A stretch of 64,000 nt of DNA from Haliclona indistincta (Eukaryota; Porifera; Demospongiae; Haplosclerida; Chalinidae), in NCBI GenBank assembly GCA_964017065.1, contig OZ024783.1:14577820-14641819 (forward strand). Direction: 5' to 3'. Each line of letters starts with the position of its first letter. Position 1 is the first letter of the stretch. A program made the position numbers and the translations under genes. Below, in pieces: positions 29,701 through 42,344 of the stretch. The notes beneath the pieces are model-generated. The model made no database searches. It was not told the origin of the DNA and saw nothing but the letters and a program-made list of their open reading frames with translations.

Positions 29701-32700
29701 TCAAGAACTGTTGTCTATAAATTCACTCTGGATAGACTCAGCGAGAGTCTCTTCTCCTACCATACGATACTTGAGAATACGTACGAGAGTGCTCCACTTC
29801 ACTGGATTATTATCAGGAGTTGCTAGTTGCTGCCACATACTGAACACTTCAGCAAACATACCGATCGGTTCTCCATGATGCTGATAGTCAATGGCATTTA
29901 GCTGTGCTTGAGTGAGTCCAAGTGCCACACCAACTCTTCTCCATTTATCAGGAATTACAGCAGCCACACTTTCTGTGAACTGGAACAGTGAAATCTCATG
30001 ACTGGCACCTGCAACAGTAGCAAAGGTATAAACATAAACAGTTGTTTTCATAGTTCTAAAATTATGGGCTTGCTCACACATAATTATAATCATATAAGCT
30101 GCATATAAGCCAGATTAATATACATGTAATGTAACATTAGCATGCATGTAACATATAGCTACAGCAGTGTATGTATACTGAATTAACTCACCAGTAGAGG
30201 GAGACTGAGAATTGACAGATTTTGCAGTAGAGGAAGAATCAACTGAGAATGAGGCTGTAATGATAATGATAATCGTGCATAAACTTTATAAAGAACATGA
30301 ATTATTAGACTCACCATTCTTATCATGTGCTGCCAACCATGCCAGCATCCTCTTATTGGTACAGCGACCAGAACCATGGGCTGGTCTCACAGAGCAGGTG
30401 AGCCAACCAGTGGACACGTTAACCTCACACGGGTGAGGTGTGCTTTCGCATTTCTTGAATGGACACCAGAATCCATCAGTAAACACAATCTTGCTAGTGT
30501 CAAGGTGTCGCTGCTCGCAGACCTTGGCAATAGCGCGGTGAATGGCAGCTTTAACGAGAGGAGCCACAGATGGGTCACCATTGAAATGGATGACCAGGCA
30601 TGCATGATGCTCTACCAGCATCACTACTCCTCCTGACGTGCATCGAAGACTAATGACATCACGACCGATGATCTCATGGAGAGTGAAGAGAGGGTTGTAA
30701 AGCAAGGCAACAACTAGAGCAGCAAACAACCCAAGTGGTATCACTTTTGTGCGACAAAGAAGGACAAGAGGAGGCAGCTCACCATCCAGACCAGAAGATG
30801 TCTTCTTGTTGCTTGGGAGTATAGTAGGAATAAAGAAAAGCTCTTCATCGTCAATATGTACCAAAGACACTATTAAGAGATGCTTCAGAATTGCGAGGAA
30901 GTCATCTACTGTGTAGACACATTTTCCAGCTACATTCACTCGATACTCGCTACAAAGAACATCAACAAGCTCTCTACTGAACAGCCCTTGCTCACGCAGC
31001 CTTCGTACAGACACCATGTAATCAGAAAGAAAAGGATAGAAAGAGGAGATCATTAGAAGGTCGATGATACCGAGATTCAAAATTTCCGTGACTTCACTGA
31101 GAATGATCTGAGGATCGGTAAAGACCAAGTGAGGTGTGGCTTCTTTAAAGAACATGCAGAGTGCAGCGTCATCAAGAAACATTAATGCTGCATTCACATC
31201 TTCTTTAGTCATTCTCAGAATCTTTCCAATAGATACACACTCTGCTAGACCAAGAACGCTGCGACCTTCTTTCTTTGCTTTACCACTCACCTCAAGTTCA
31301 AACAAATACCATCTAGTAGGTATATCGACATCAGCATTGCTGCAAGCCTTTATAATCATCTGCCGTAAAGAAGAAGCCTTTTTGCTGCGCCCTTTTTTGA
31401 CCCGAGTATTGATTGGTAAGAGAATATCTCCATCTGGACTAACCTCGATGCACATTGACTTTAGCTCACCAAGGCTCTTTTTCAACCTTTTATTTTTGCC
31501 ACTGCCTGTTTCATCAACAAGTGACAAGTGCTTATCAGCATGAGTGCCAATCAGAAGGAACTTTGGCTCTGATGATTTTTGGAAAATACTTTCCTCTGAA
31601 TGCTTGAAAGATGAGAGGGTGCGAACCAGCTCTTCAACACTTTCAAGTTGAGTATGCTCCAGTTCTGTAGGCTTGCGGAGGTGCTGGTCGTCTTTTACAT
31701 ACTCATACTGGAGCTTATCATTGATACGCCGGTTGTACTTTGAGACAACTATGTTGACTGTGCTACCTCTGACAAACGCAGGTACGAGGCTGACAAACGA
31801 GGGTTGTCCACCAGAATCTATCAAGTGGACAAACGTCTTTTTCTGCTTGAAATCCTCGGGGATTGTTGGAGGATTAGAAACCATATTCTCAACAAGATTA
31901 TGCACCATGCTGCCCATTGATGGAAGGGTATCTTCATTATCACTCTCTTCTGAACCATCTCCTGAACTGCAGGGATCTTGGAAACTATCTACCTCTCTTT
32001 CACAAACATCTTGTGAACTGAATGATTGAGATGTGCTGCTGCCACCAACTGCACTAGAAGGTTGGGCAGTGATAAACGTAGGAGATGGATTCTGTTCGAG
32101 GACATTCACTTCCTCTGCGATGAAGCTAAGGTAAGATTCATCATCGAGCTCTTTCCATGTATTGATAGTTCCACTATCATCAGCTTTGACTCGGTGTATC
32201 GATATGGCACGAACCGCCCGGGAGGCTAAAGGAGTGCTATTCCTTTTGGGAGGTGGTGGCAAGTCAAGCAGAAGATATCGTAAGCTAGTTTTTCCAGATC
32301 CAGGTGCCCCAATGATGAGAACTTTAATGACTAAGACTCTTGTAACACCATCTCTCATAGCTCTTTCCACTGCTTGAGTGTACAGCTGAGTGGCATCTAA
32401 AGTAAAGTGCTAAATATCTAATATATATACACATAAATCACAACTCACCAGCTATCTCTTGGTTCATGTATTCTACAATAGCTTCACGTTTTAGCAACTT
32501 TGCTAAATCAAATGGAGTTCTTCCCTATGAAACATGCATGAACAATGTCATGCATGTAGCACATGTAGGTATACCTTACCTCACTCCCAAGGTGTATGTT
32601 GGCTCCATGGGTTACTAGTAACTTAACAATTTCCAAACGGTCTTTTTCAACAGCATAATGACAGGCAGTCCAGGATATCTGCAATTAATGAAATAATGCA

Positions 32701-33870
32701 CGAGCCTTAACAATTAAGGACATGCATGCACTAGGCAAATTTGTTGTGTGCAACCAACTTAAGCAACAATGATACTTATAACAAATCGCATAGCAAAATC
32801 AAAGCAACTTCGTTGCTTGCAGCACTATTGCATGAATAAAATTATGCAGCTCTATTCCAGTCAACAATGAAATCCATATTGTTTTTCAGCTGGAATGCTA
32901 ACGAAAACTACCCTCCAGAAAAGATACGATGTTGTTAGATCTAGCTGGCTTATAGACCATACCTTATCAATGGCATTCACATCAGCTGAAGTGTTCTCAA
33001 GCAGGTACTTCACAACATGTGTGTGGCCTTTGCTAGCAGCTCCTATTAGAGCAGTCTTTCCATCCTGTCGGGTATCAACAGTGTAACTGTCATTGATACT
33101 TGTAATCCAACAATTATAACAACAATAATATATATTAATCAAAATTTCATATAATTCTGTGAAAATACACGTCAAAATTAAGCACAATAGTATATCAAAT
33201 AATTATAGTGGCTTAAATAGCGTCAAAATAACTCATTGTTTACTACAAATATTATTCTTGACAAAAGGTAAGGAAAATTAAATCTCTATAGATCCTTATG
33301 AATAATTTGATCACCATAACAAGATAATTAGAGTGCAAAACTGGAAAAATAGCAGACTAATAAGCCTTCTATTTTCACACATTAATTTTCACAAAAAGAA
33401 ATCTTGTTTCCTTACCTAAGTTCACAATGATGTTTCCGATACATTTACCAACCTTAGATCTCTCGCATTTTTGTTAAAATGTTTTATTACTTGTAATACA
33501 AGCAACAATTGGTGTTACCGATAAATTATTACAATAATAATAATAAACTAATAATAATAATAAACAAAATTAATTAAACCGTGCCGAACTAATTGGATAA
33601 ATGCTATCATGAGGTACAAATAAACAAGCCATGCACAGCATGTATAAAAAAACTCTGATATACTCACCAATTTGCTTTTCCAGTTAGGATTAGCTCCCTT
33701 TTTAATGAAAGATTGGACTTCTTCCTGTTTTACATAACTGCCACTGCAAACTGTATGTAATTGCTTGTTCTGTATAATTATTAGCAGCAACACTTAACAA
33801 TCACAAGGAAAATGTTATGAACACTTACTAATTCATGAAGAGGTAGCTGCTTCGGCAATGGAGTATTTTC
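29701..33870 (-). CDS. Ankyrin-Roc-COR-Death domain protein (ROCO family), 5' end missing
   Basis: Eight exons on the minus strand, all GT-AG with agreeing phases: 33829-33870, 33668-33769, 32963-33064, 32580-32678, 32449-32524, 30315-32396, 30192-30254 and 29701-30008 (TGA). Together they give 957 residues of a larger protein. Exons 2-4 are each one ankyrin repeat of 33-34 residues (for example DGKTALIGAASKGHTHVVKY) and exon 5 begins another. The large exon holds a Roc GTPase: P-loop GAPGSGKTS near 170, G3 DSGGQP near 333, G4 GTHADKH near 426. A COR region follows (about 480-720). A Ser-rich linker exon and a Death domain end the protein (SLFQFTESVAAVIP onwards, with the W in PDKW and SMWQQL). 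It is a likely signalling scaffold in cell death or innate responses, domain order recalling DAPK1 without a kinase. The N-terminal exons are lost to view behind repeat copy G at 33890. Confidence 0.85.
33395..33490. repeat. MITE fragment inside an intron of the ROCO gene
   Basis: AAATCTTGTTTCCTTACCTA followed by AGTTCACAAT and the TTGTTAAAATGTTT block match one arm of the hairpin element at 58541-58870. Only one arm is present. Confidence 0.6.
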
Positions 33871-33892
33871 CTGTGATATGTAATATACAAGA

Positions 33893-35505
33893 AATTAAAA
33901 AGATTTCTATTGAAATCAAAAGGATGTAGTGATGAAGAAATCTACCACTGGTTCACAATGTAAACCAACAAGGAACAAGCATAGAATGGTAACACGATTG
34001 ACTTGCTAACAGACCATAGATCCCTACATCAGTGGCTGCTGTGGCCTGACTATAGCTAGTTCAGCTATTTACTGTTGACTGACACTTTGAATAGAATTCA
34101 GCTTGTGACAAAATATTGATCTTATGTATAGCCACTGATGTAGGGATCTATGGTCTGTTAGCAAGTCAATCGTGTTACCATTCTATGCTTGTTCCTTGTT
34201 GGTTTACATTGTGAACCAGTGGTAGATTTCTTCATCACTTCATCCTTTTGATTTCGTTAGAAATCTTTTTAATTTCTTGTTTGTGTCCCTTTTTCTTTTT
34301 AGTAAAGTGCAGTTCAATATCTAGTCAGGCGTAGCAACACCCATCGCGTGCGTTCCTTCGGATGGGTCAGGAGACATTAGTATACTCTAGTTGTCGTTCA
34401 TGATCAGGAATGTAGCGCTACGCAAAAGTTATGAGATGAATATTGTTAATCACGTGTTGATATTTTAATAACCACGATGTAATAACTGAGGTCTGGGTTT
34501 GGCTATAAAAGAAACTCGTGTGCCCACGATGTGCTCATTAAGGTAACCGCCCACCCGGACGTGACGCAAAGCTAGCTGCAATCTGATTGGATTGCAACTA
34601 TAGTCGCAAAGTGTACAACTCAAGCATACTAATGTCTCCTGACCCATCCGAAGGAACGCACGCGATGGGTGTGGCTACGCCTGACTATTCAATATCATGC
34701 ATGTACGGAGAAGTCTTTGTTTCCACCATTAGTTTAGTATTCCTGTTGTTGATGGCTTTTCTTAAACTTGTAGCTAAAATTGTTAAGCTGTACGTATCAG
34801 GTCTGCCTATTCGCCTACGCATGCATGCAGTGCATACGAGCCCCGCCCACACTTGTCTGTAGACGGTTATATTAATAATATTATTTGGCAAGTGCAGAAT
34901 GGCGATCCTACACGAGCTTACCGTTCTTCGAAGACTCCAGACAAATGCCGGGTGTGTGTTCTCCGTGACAGTGATCCACACGGCGCAGCGATACTTTAGC
35001 TGCTTGGTCACGTGCGCTACCCATTGCTTGGTCACGTGCGTATTGCGCAATCACAATAATGGCGTCTAACACTAAGCTGACAATGGATCACGATCGAGAA
35101 CTTAGATCGCCGTTACGCTAAAAACAAAGCTCAAAAGGCACATGCCAGGAGAATTTCATGACTGTTCGTGGATGTTTTGGTCTCGGCACTGCTCGCGTAA
35201 AGGCGCTAGGCGAGTGGAAGAAAGAAAGAAAGAAGAAAGAAGAAAGAAGAAAGAAAGAAGAAAACGAAGATGCCGAAACTTGATTTTCACCGTTTCCAGG
35301 TTCGTCACTTTTAGTAACAATTTCGAGCAATCTCCTTGCTACTGTAAGATGGGGCAACGCCAGAGAGCAGATCTAAGTGTCTAAAGACGTATAAAATTCA
35401 ACACCAGGCGAAATATCAGCGTTTGAACGCCAATACATTGTATGTAGCCGCCATCTTGTTTTCTCGTTCATCCCTACATAGGGAGCTACTACCGTGACTC
35501 CCTAA
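33893..35505 (-). mobile_element. Large palindromic element, half copy G, interrupted
   Basis: Mirror orientation of copies A, D and F: the internal inverted repeat comes first (33893-34275), then one full arm ending CTCCCTAA next to TA at 35506. It is interrupted by a Mutator-like MITE at 34322-34687. The frames 34685-35050, 35118-35357 and 35142-35384 recur in other copies and contain the length-variable AAG tract, so they are not genes. Confidence 0.8.
34322..34687. mobile_element. Mutator-like MITE with perfect 9-bp TSD
   Basis: Ends TAGTCAGGCGTAGC and GCTACGCCTGACTA, flanked by TTCAATATC at 34313-34321 and 34688-34696. The uninterrupted host sequence GTGCAGTTCAATATCATGC survives in copy K at 40454-40472, which proves the insertion and its target. 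366 bp, no coding capacity. The subterminal GTCTCCTGACCCATCCGAAG block pairs between arms. Confidence 0.9.
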
Positions 35506-36251
35506 TAAACCATGGCTTGGAGGTGTGTATGCCGAATATACCACCCGAGGTCGAAAAATGGCATTCAGTGCAGAGCTGTTTTGGTTTCTCACTGATGAAC
35601 AGAAGATAACAGCAGCACAGTAGTTGTACTGCTACTATCAACAACATTGTAGACATTGTTCGCAGCATGTAGATCAATGAATAAGACATCGAGCAGTTGC
35701 AAACAGTAGATAGCACCAGACGCTTGTTGTCATTGGAGTTCTAACGAAGTCTAAATAGAGCATGCTAACTTCAATTTCTGTCATACGCACGTGCATAACA
35801 CAGTTGCTTGAAGCTGTCTTTGTCCGTTGACCCTTGGAAAAGTCTGTGTATGTCTATTTTTAGTAACAGTTTACAATTCGCCGTTTGGAGATTTACATTT
35901 GAGTAGCATGCCTCTTAGCCGCTTGAGGCACAATAAGCCCTTGGTTGTATCGATTTTGTGGTAGGTATTGCAAACTATCCCGAGACGAGATCGTCCAGGA
36001 AACACTCCTCTGACAATTTCATATCGGTGAACAACTTACCATGCGAGTTGGTTCATCGCTGCAATACCCACGGAATCTAGAGAAAGTTAACAAGTAGGAT
36101 ACGTCGATTCCAGCCCTTTTAGAAGCCTTGCATGGGGATGAAGAAATGACGATTCTTTGAGACTTTCAGTTGCCATCTTGGCATCGATTAAGCACATGCA
36201 ACTTGCGCATGCGCATTGTATTAAAACAATTAATGTATGGTTCCTTCACCA
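35506..36251. other. No gene recognised
   Basis: No supported coding, RNA or repeat feature. The minus-strand frame 35489-35716 overlaps the end of copy G and has no homology. Confidence 0.4.
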
Positions 36252-36799
36252 GGAGCGCATAATGAGAGTGAGCGCGGTAAGAAGGCAGGAGCGGGACACT
36301 CCCATGCAGTTGATTAAAAATTGCACCTCCACACATGATGGCCGTGTTTCTAAAGATAGGCTTGTGATGGCCGACGGTACGCGTACGTACAGTTTCGTAT
36401 TAGATGGAACTTGGCAGTTAGAGGCTCCTTGAGGTAAGCAACAGCTCGTAGAAGCTTTCTACACCCACGATGACGCGCAGACGATCTCCACGTGCTCGTA
36501 TACCAGCTGTAGAGAAACAACATGACGGTCCACCATCACAGATTCGACTCGTCTCTTGCTCTAACAGTATCTACTCGAGCTAGCAGACAAGCATGATTGT
36601 CCTGGGATAGTGGAAAGCTGCTTCTTACCTTCTAGAAGGTCAGTTCCATCCAATACGAACTGTACGTACGCGTACTGTCGGCCATCACAAGTCTATCTTT
36701 AGAAACATGGCCATCATGTGCGGAGGCGCAATTTTAATCAAGTGCGTGGCAGTGTCCCGCTCCTGCCTTCTTACCGCACTCACTCTCATTATGAGCTCC
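36252..36799. repeat. Palindromic MITE, copy 2 (GGAGCGCATAATGAG ends)
   Basis: Same ends and interior as 946-1495. The interior is in inverted order relative to copy 1 (CAACAGCTCGTAGAAGCTTT here versus its complement near 1290-1310), as expected for a palindrome. The frames 36157-36432 and 36707-36892 are repeat-derived. Confidence 0.75.
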
Positions 36800-37374
36800 T
36801 TTTCCTTCATGCATTATCGGATGATTGGAGATTTACATTGGAGATCACTCGCTCACTCACTCACTTGTTCTCGGTCTTGTAGCCAAAAATAGCTCTCTAG
36901 GGCTCCACCCTCATTCGCCATTTCTGGCTACTCGACCGGAAGCTCAGGTGGATAAGTATTATAGTTGATATGCATTAACTGGGCGCTATCATAACTGCTG
37001 AGGGTTACTTCCAGTAACTCCCAGTTAATGTATATTAACTGAATTATTACGTAGAGGTAGCCAAGGGTTTGGCAGTTGGTGACAAGATGAGACTCCTCGA
37101 TGGCTCGATCAAGTGAACTTGCATCGAAAAAGTGCAAGCTGAATTAGTGCCGGCTTCCTGGCATCTTAAAAATCATCACCACTGCTTTCAGATGCTGGAA
37201 CTGAGATGCCTGTCAAGACTACAACGCACCAGAGAGCATGGAACGTGGTACTATGTGTTTTCAAGCATGGAGAGATGAGCGCAATGGCGATCTGCATGCA
37301 GTAGAATTCTACAGCTAGGGATTTCTACAGCTAAAGCATTTCTGAATTTTATTCAGCTAGGGCTTGCAATTCTA
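36800..37374. other. No gene recognised
   Basis: A minus-strand frame at 36928-37137 is unsupported. AACTGGGCGCTATCATAACT and the nearby inverted CCAGTTAATGTATATTAACTG form a weak local hairpin. Nothing else was seen. Confidence 0.35.
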
Positions 37375-38345
37375 TTGTCTATGCCTCATTGTTTAATTTT
37401 GGCACCTAACTTTGTCACATTTCTAACATAATGATTTCATAGTACGATATTTTTCATATCGTACCAGCATTCTGGTACGACATGGGAAATATTACACTGT
37501 GAAATCCTTTGGCGATCTAGGTAATAAATCCGATAATACACTCCGAACCATACATTAAGTATTACTTATTATTGGATGAGGTTCATTTAAACCGTAAAAC
37601 CATGACAAAATAGAGTTCTAATGAACACATACCCATGCGCTGAGCTACGAGCTAAACACGACTACTCGAGTCTAGCATTACTGCAACACGCACGGTACAG
37701 CCTAGCCCATAGCATAGCTATCTATGCCCATAGTCAGCTCCAGAAAAATAGATGATAGCATACATGCACTAACAGTTGATTGGCACATCACAGAAGGCCT
37801 CAAGAAAGACTGATACCGTAGCTATATTAGGCCTCAAGACGTTCAATGGCTCTGACCGAGGCTCTGACGTATGGTACCAATGTGAGACTGAGTGAGGACA
37901 TCGACATGGATAGGAGGCAGGTTGGGTGACACACCCACAATACCGTAAAGTGCTCTTACAAGGACATGCAGCTTTAGAAAGCCATGGACTAGCCGCTCTA
38001 GCAAGGCTTGCCAGCACAGAAAAAGTCTTCATAGGACTATAAATTCAGTGAAGAAGCTGCAGAGAGTGTTTTCGTGGAGATTTTTCGTGAGGATTGTAAT
38101 TCTATACTGTCTATGCCTGATAGTTTGATTTTGGCACCTCACTTTTTGTCACCTTTCTAACAAAAGATTTCACAGTACGATATTTTTCATATCATACCAG
38201 TATTCTGGTACAATATGAGAAATATCATAATGTGAAATCCTTTGATCTTTTGGCGACCTAGGTCTGATAATACACTCCAAACCATACATTAACTATTACT
38301 TATTGGGTGCAGTTGATGTAAACCGTAAACCATGATAAATAATTA
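37375..38345. repeat. Direct repeats flanking a copy of the 1-400 repeat
   Basis: About 240 bp at 37375-37613 recurs at 38108-38345 in the same orientation (shared ACGATATTTTTCATATC, GGTACGA/GGTACAA hairpin, AATACACTCC, ACCATACATTAA). Between them, 37614-38052 is the second copy of the 1-400 repeat. The layout (R-S-R) resembles a long-terminal-repeat-like or duplicated unit, but no TG...CA ends or coding region support a retroelement. Confidence 0.6.
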
Positions 38346-38391
38346 TAATAGAACATACGAGGCATACAACATAACAAAAAATTTTACTTAC

Positions 38392-38445
38392 TTTCGCTCT
38401 AGGTTCTATCTTCTCTAAGATTCGGCGAGCAAGGCTCATGAATGC
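38392..38445 (-). CDS. Rab GTPase exon, C-terminal helix (locus A)
   Basis: A 54-bp exon in phase 0 between a CTCAAAG acceptor and a GTAAGT donor, encoding AFMSLARRILEKIEPRAK. This is the last helix of the Rab G domain (family form A-F-x-x-L-A-[RK]). It follows on in sense and phase from the exon at 43923-43988, 5.5 kb upstream on the same strand. The final exon with the prenylated cysteines was not found. Confidence 0.7.
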
Positions 38446-38575
38446 CTTTGAGATACATGTAGAAAAAAGGAAAACATTCAAGGTTTAAATTAAACACCAT
38501 TACATGTAGTGTCACTGTGAACTAATAGCGAATTTAGTGATGACAGCACAATTTACACACTAATAGTATTATTAA

Positions 38576-39171
38576 CCCTTTAATTGCTGAATTATTTCGT
38601 CCAAATTTTGACCTGCTCTAAACTGGTAGTTTGTCTTGCAATTTTCTCCACCATCCCGTACGCTAGCTGCTCCAAACAAACACCCTTTTCTCCTGGCATG
38701 TCAAATTTTACGACCATGTGCTAAACTCCAAGTTGGCCACTCCCATTTAAGAAGTGAAGCCACTTAAGTGTTGCGGCCTCGTCATTTTTCAGCTCATTTT
38801 GGTCTTCGTCTAGCCATGGTGAATGATACAAAAACCTGGTGGTGTCCAGGTGAGCAAACAGGATAGTTTAGACCATAATCAATGCAAAGTGTGCATTTCC
38901 GGGCATCCTGAAGCCACAAATATGCAAAAAATTCGCTGCGGCGGCGAGCGCCTTTCGGTCCCACCCTAAGGGAAACAAACCTATGTCAATCTTAGGTCAC
39001 AGTAATGTTTTAGTTGAATAAGTGCGAGAAACAAGTTTTTTTTTTAGGAAAATTCCCATTCTACACTTTGGCTTAATTTGAGTTTTCTGAGGCACTCTAC
39101 ACACTATTTATGATGTCCAATGTGGGTGGTACTAATTATGACGCCTAAATGCGTCATTAGGGATTAAAGGG
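38576..39171. mobile_element. TTAA-flanked MITE (CCCTTTAAT ends)
   Basis: TTAA (38572-38575), CCCTTTAATTGC..., ...GGGATTAAAGGG, TTAA (39172-39175). 596 bp, non-coding. TTAA duplication with a CCCT start is what piggyBac-type elements show; only the short ends are inverted. Confidence 0.75.
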
Positions 39172-39175
39172 TTAA

Positions 39176-40043
39176 GGAGGTGGTGCACATAATTAATATT
39201 CAATACCCACGCAACATTATTCTAATAACTACTTTATGACTACAGCGATTTACATAACAATATGGGAAAATAATACATGAAGCATCTGTGGCTGCTATCT
39301 CGTCTGTTGAGCAATAGATTGACACGCTTCAAGCGCAGCAGCATGCAGCACCATCTTGCCCACAGACCTATAGAGCGAATTTCCGTAATACGATCTAGAT
39401 TTTTTGTTAAAGAATTTTTTCTGGTCTAGGTTTGCTGTTTTGCCGCGTTAGCAAAGGAGTATCGAAAAATCACTCTGTATGTCTGTGCGTGCTGGAATTT
39501 GTAAGCTGTGAACGAATTTCTTTCCAGAGCAAGGAGATAGTAGCCACAGACCGGTTTTTACTGGGTGAGCTCGCTGCTCCACGTTAGCTAAAACTTCGTG
39601 ACTGATACTTGCTATAATCGATGTATATCGATAGACAAACAAAATGCATATTGGAGCACGCCTGTACAAAATACAAATGCTAGAAAATAAAGCTGCTTGT
39701 AAAGTTTTTACTAACAAGATTTCAATGGAACACATACCCTGTGCGCTATGCAAATGTGCAGAAATTGATGTGAATGCTACCCCTAGTGACTTCAGTTTAT
39801 TAGAGTTCAGTGAACACATACCAGCACACGTTTAATTGAATATGTCATTCCACCGAGGTATCTACACCTTAGGTGCTTATATTTCATGTGAGCAGTTGCA
39901 AAACGCAGACTATTGCAGCTTGTTCAAGGTAGAAATCAATCATCCAGCTTGAATCTGAGCTTAGAATTAAGTTGTGTAAAGTTGTAAACGCTAGAACGTT
40001 ATGCACAACATTGAAAATTTCATGAATCATGAGACTACAAAAA
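39176..40043. other. No gene; one MITE fragment
   Basis: 39843-39872 (CCACCGAGGTATCTACACC...GGTGCTT) is an end fragment of the GCCTCGG MITE family. The frames at 39448-39819 and 39644-39835 have no homology. Confidence 0.45.
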
Positions 40044-40650
40044 ATTAAAAAGATTTCTATCGAAATCAGAAGGATGTAGGGTTGTGAAATCTACCACTGG
40101 TCCACAATGTAATCTAACAAGGAACAAGCATGGAATGGTAACACGATTGACTTGCTAACAGACCATAGATCCCTGCATCAGTGGCTGCTGTGGTTGACTA
40201 TAGCTAGTTCTGCTAGTTGCTGTTGACTGACACCTGACGTGCATTCAGCTTGTGACAAAATATTGATCTTATGTACAGCCACTGATGTAGGGATCTATGG
40301 TCTGTTAGCAAGTCAATCGTGTTACCATTCTATGCTTGTTCCTTGTTAGATTACATTGTGGACCAGTGGTAGATTTCATAACCCTACATCCTTTTGATTT
40401 CGATAGAAATCTTTTTAATTTTCTTGTTTGTGCCCTTTTCTTTTTCAGTGAAGTGCAGTTCAATATCATGCACGTACTGAGCCGTCTTTGTCATAGTTTC
40501 CACCATTGGTTTAGTTTTCCAGTTGTTGATGGCTTTTCTTTATTATTAACAATTTTAAACTTGTAGCTAAAAATAAAATTATTATGGTGTACATATCAGC
40601 ATGCATGCATGCAGTGCGTACAAGCCCCACCCACACTTGTTTGTGTGGAG
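40044..40650. repeat. Large palindromic element, partial copy K
   Basis: The internal inverted repeat (40044-40425) followed by the beginning of one arm, cut off near 40650 after CACCCACACTTGTTTGTG. It contains the intact GCAGTTCAATATCATGC site that is interrupted in copy G. Confidence 0.75.
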
Positions 40651-40900
40651 ACACCTTGTCTGAACTATTGAACATAACCGGTTTTTATCATGACCTATGC
40701 ATTGTGCTGGTCACAATAGAGACATTTTACCATTGCGTCTGTATGTCCATAAAAAGCTGCTGCTTTTACTGAGATTTAAAAAGCTACTGAGATTTATTAT
40801 TGTTATTGTATCATTCTGCTCTATTCTCATGATACTGATTTGGCTCCACTGAAATTATCGTGAGACTTCCACGTGATGGCAGCGAGCTACTGAACAACGC

Positions 40901-41462
40901 CATGGCCAGGAATATCGTACCTCCAGAGCAGTTCAACTTCCAAAAGCCAGAGCAATGGACACGCTGGAAGAAGTGGTTCGAGCAGTAACGTCAAGCTTCA
41001 CTACTAGCAGAGGACAGTGCGAAGCGACAAGTGAACACGCTACTATATTGTAAGACTCAGATGAGATTCTCCAAGCACAACGCGTCACAGAAGATGAGCT
41101 CGCAGACTATGACAGTGTGGTCACCAAGTTCAACGAATACTTCCAGGTCAGAGCCAACCCTATCTACGAGAGAGCGAGGCTAAGCCAACGATTCCAGGAA
41201 CCAGATGAAACAGCTGAACAATACATCCTGGCTCTGTACGCTCTAGCTGAGAACTGTGGATTTGCTACCCCAGAACAGAAACAAGACGCTATTCGAGACA
41301 GACTAGTCGTCGGGATGAGGGACGCAAGACTCTCACAACGCTTACAGCTGGACGCCACTTTGACACTCGACAAAGCGAAGAAAGCCCTCCGTCAAGCCGA
41401 AGCAGTCAGAGAACAACTCCAGACCTTGCAAGGAACTGGAGGACAGGCGGGAGACAGCCGAA
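40901..41462 (+). pseudogene. Ty3/Gypsy Gag fragment
   Basis: From the ATG at 40901 it reads MARNIVPPEQFNFQKPEQW then a TRWKKWFEQ block, typical of the start of Gag in Gypsy elements of marine invertebrates. A TAA follows near 40986 and further breaks occur before the open stretch 41117-41462 (LSQRFQEPDETAEQYILALY, then DRLVVGMRDARLSQRLQ), the conserved capsid C-terminal part. Coding is lost at about 41463, where GCCTCGG-family MITE sequence begins. No zinc knuckle or Pol remains. It is a third, dead Gypsy lineage distinct from the two intact ones. The sequence GATGGCAGCGAG upstream (40875-40886) is reminiscent of a primer-binding site. Confidence 0.75.
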
Positions 41463-41465
41463 GCA

Positions 41466-42272
41466 ACCCTAGCCATAAGCTTCGTATAAAGTTTTCACAT
41501 GTTCAAAAGCGAGATAATACCGTGTTCTACTTGCATTGCTAGTTTCAGAGCTTAACTTTCAGCATGCGCTACAAAACCAAACCAGCCGTGAGCAATTCAC
41601 ACGGTAAGTTAATTACGGACTAAGCTTTAAAATCAAACTTCTTAAAATTCAAATCCGAGCAAGTATCGATTTCTACCCGTGTTGCTTAATTGTTTCAGCG
41701 ATTAGTTTTCAGCGAGCTACGAGAAATCGTTGCGACAGACAGAAATATCCACAAACACAACTATCCACCATTCCACAAACACAGCAACTGCAGATGCATG
41801 TATACAAGATTTCTGTACAACAATTGCAATGCAGTGCTTTTGTAATACAATCAGAATCCAATCAGTGCTAACCACAATTCAACTGGGCGTGTCTACAGCA
41901 TTTAGTACAGCACACGCATACCACGAGCGACATAGCTTGCTTACACGATTTCTCTGAACCTGCACTGCTATCCTGTAGTAAAATTATATCCTAAGAACTT
42001 CTAGACAGTCAACTGTGAGTAGTTTTGTTTTCTGAGAAGTTCTGATCTTCAGCAAAGGCCATCTAGGTGAGCAAACCACGCCATAACTCTAGAACAAAGC
42101 TTTGCATCGAACTTTCGCTAGTTCACAACCGAGATAATATCGAGTTCTACCTGCATTGCAAGTTTCAAAGCTTACCTTTCAGCGTGCGCCGCAAAAATTG
42201 TGTAACAGACAGACTGAACGACAGACAACGCGATTACAGTATGCCTCATGGCTACGCCCACCGAGGCATAAT
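41466..42272. repeat. GCCTCGG-family MITE
   Basis: Ends with ATGCCTCATGGCTACGCCC then ACCGAGGCATA at 42239-42270. The interior matches 6306-6991 and 7600-7936 (GAGCAATTCAC, AGCAAGTATCGATTTCTAC, GCGATTAGTTTTCAGCGAGC, GACAGACAGAC tracts). The left end is merged with the Gag pseudogene. Confidence 0.6.
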
Positions 42273-42344
42273 AAATAATCAAATGTGTGGGTTATACCCA
42301 CACATCAATGTCATCAATCTTTTCCTACTATCAATTGTATGCTA

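Noticed and set aside
30325..32377. Plus-strand ORFs opposite the ROCO gene (for example 31136-31543, 31673-32029)
   Set aside because: They are antisense shadows of the large minus-strand exon, which has clear P-loop, DxxGQ-like and THxD motifs.
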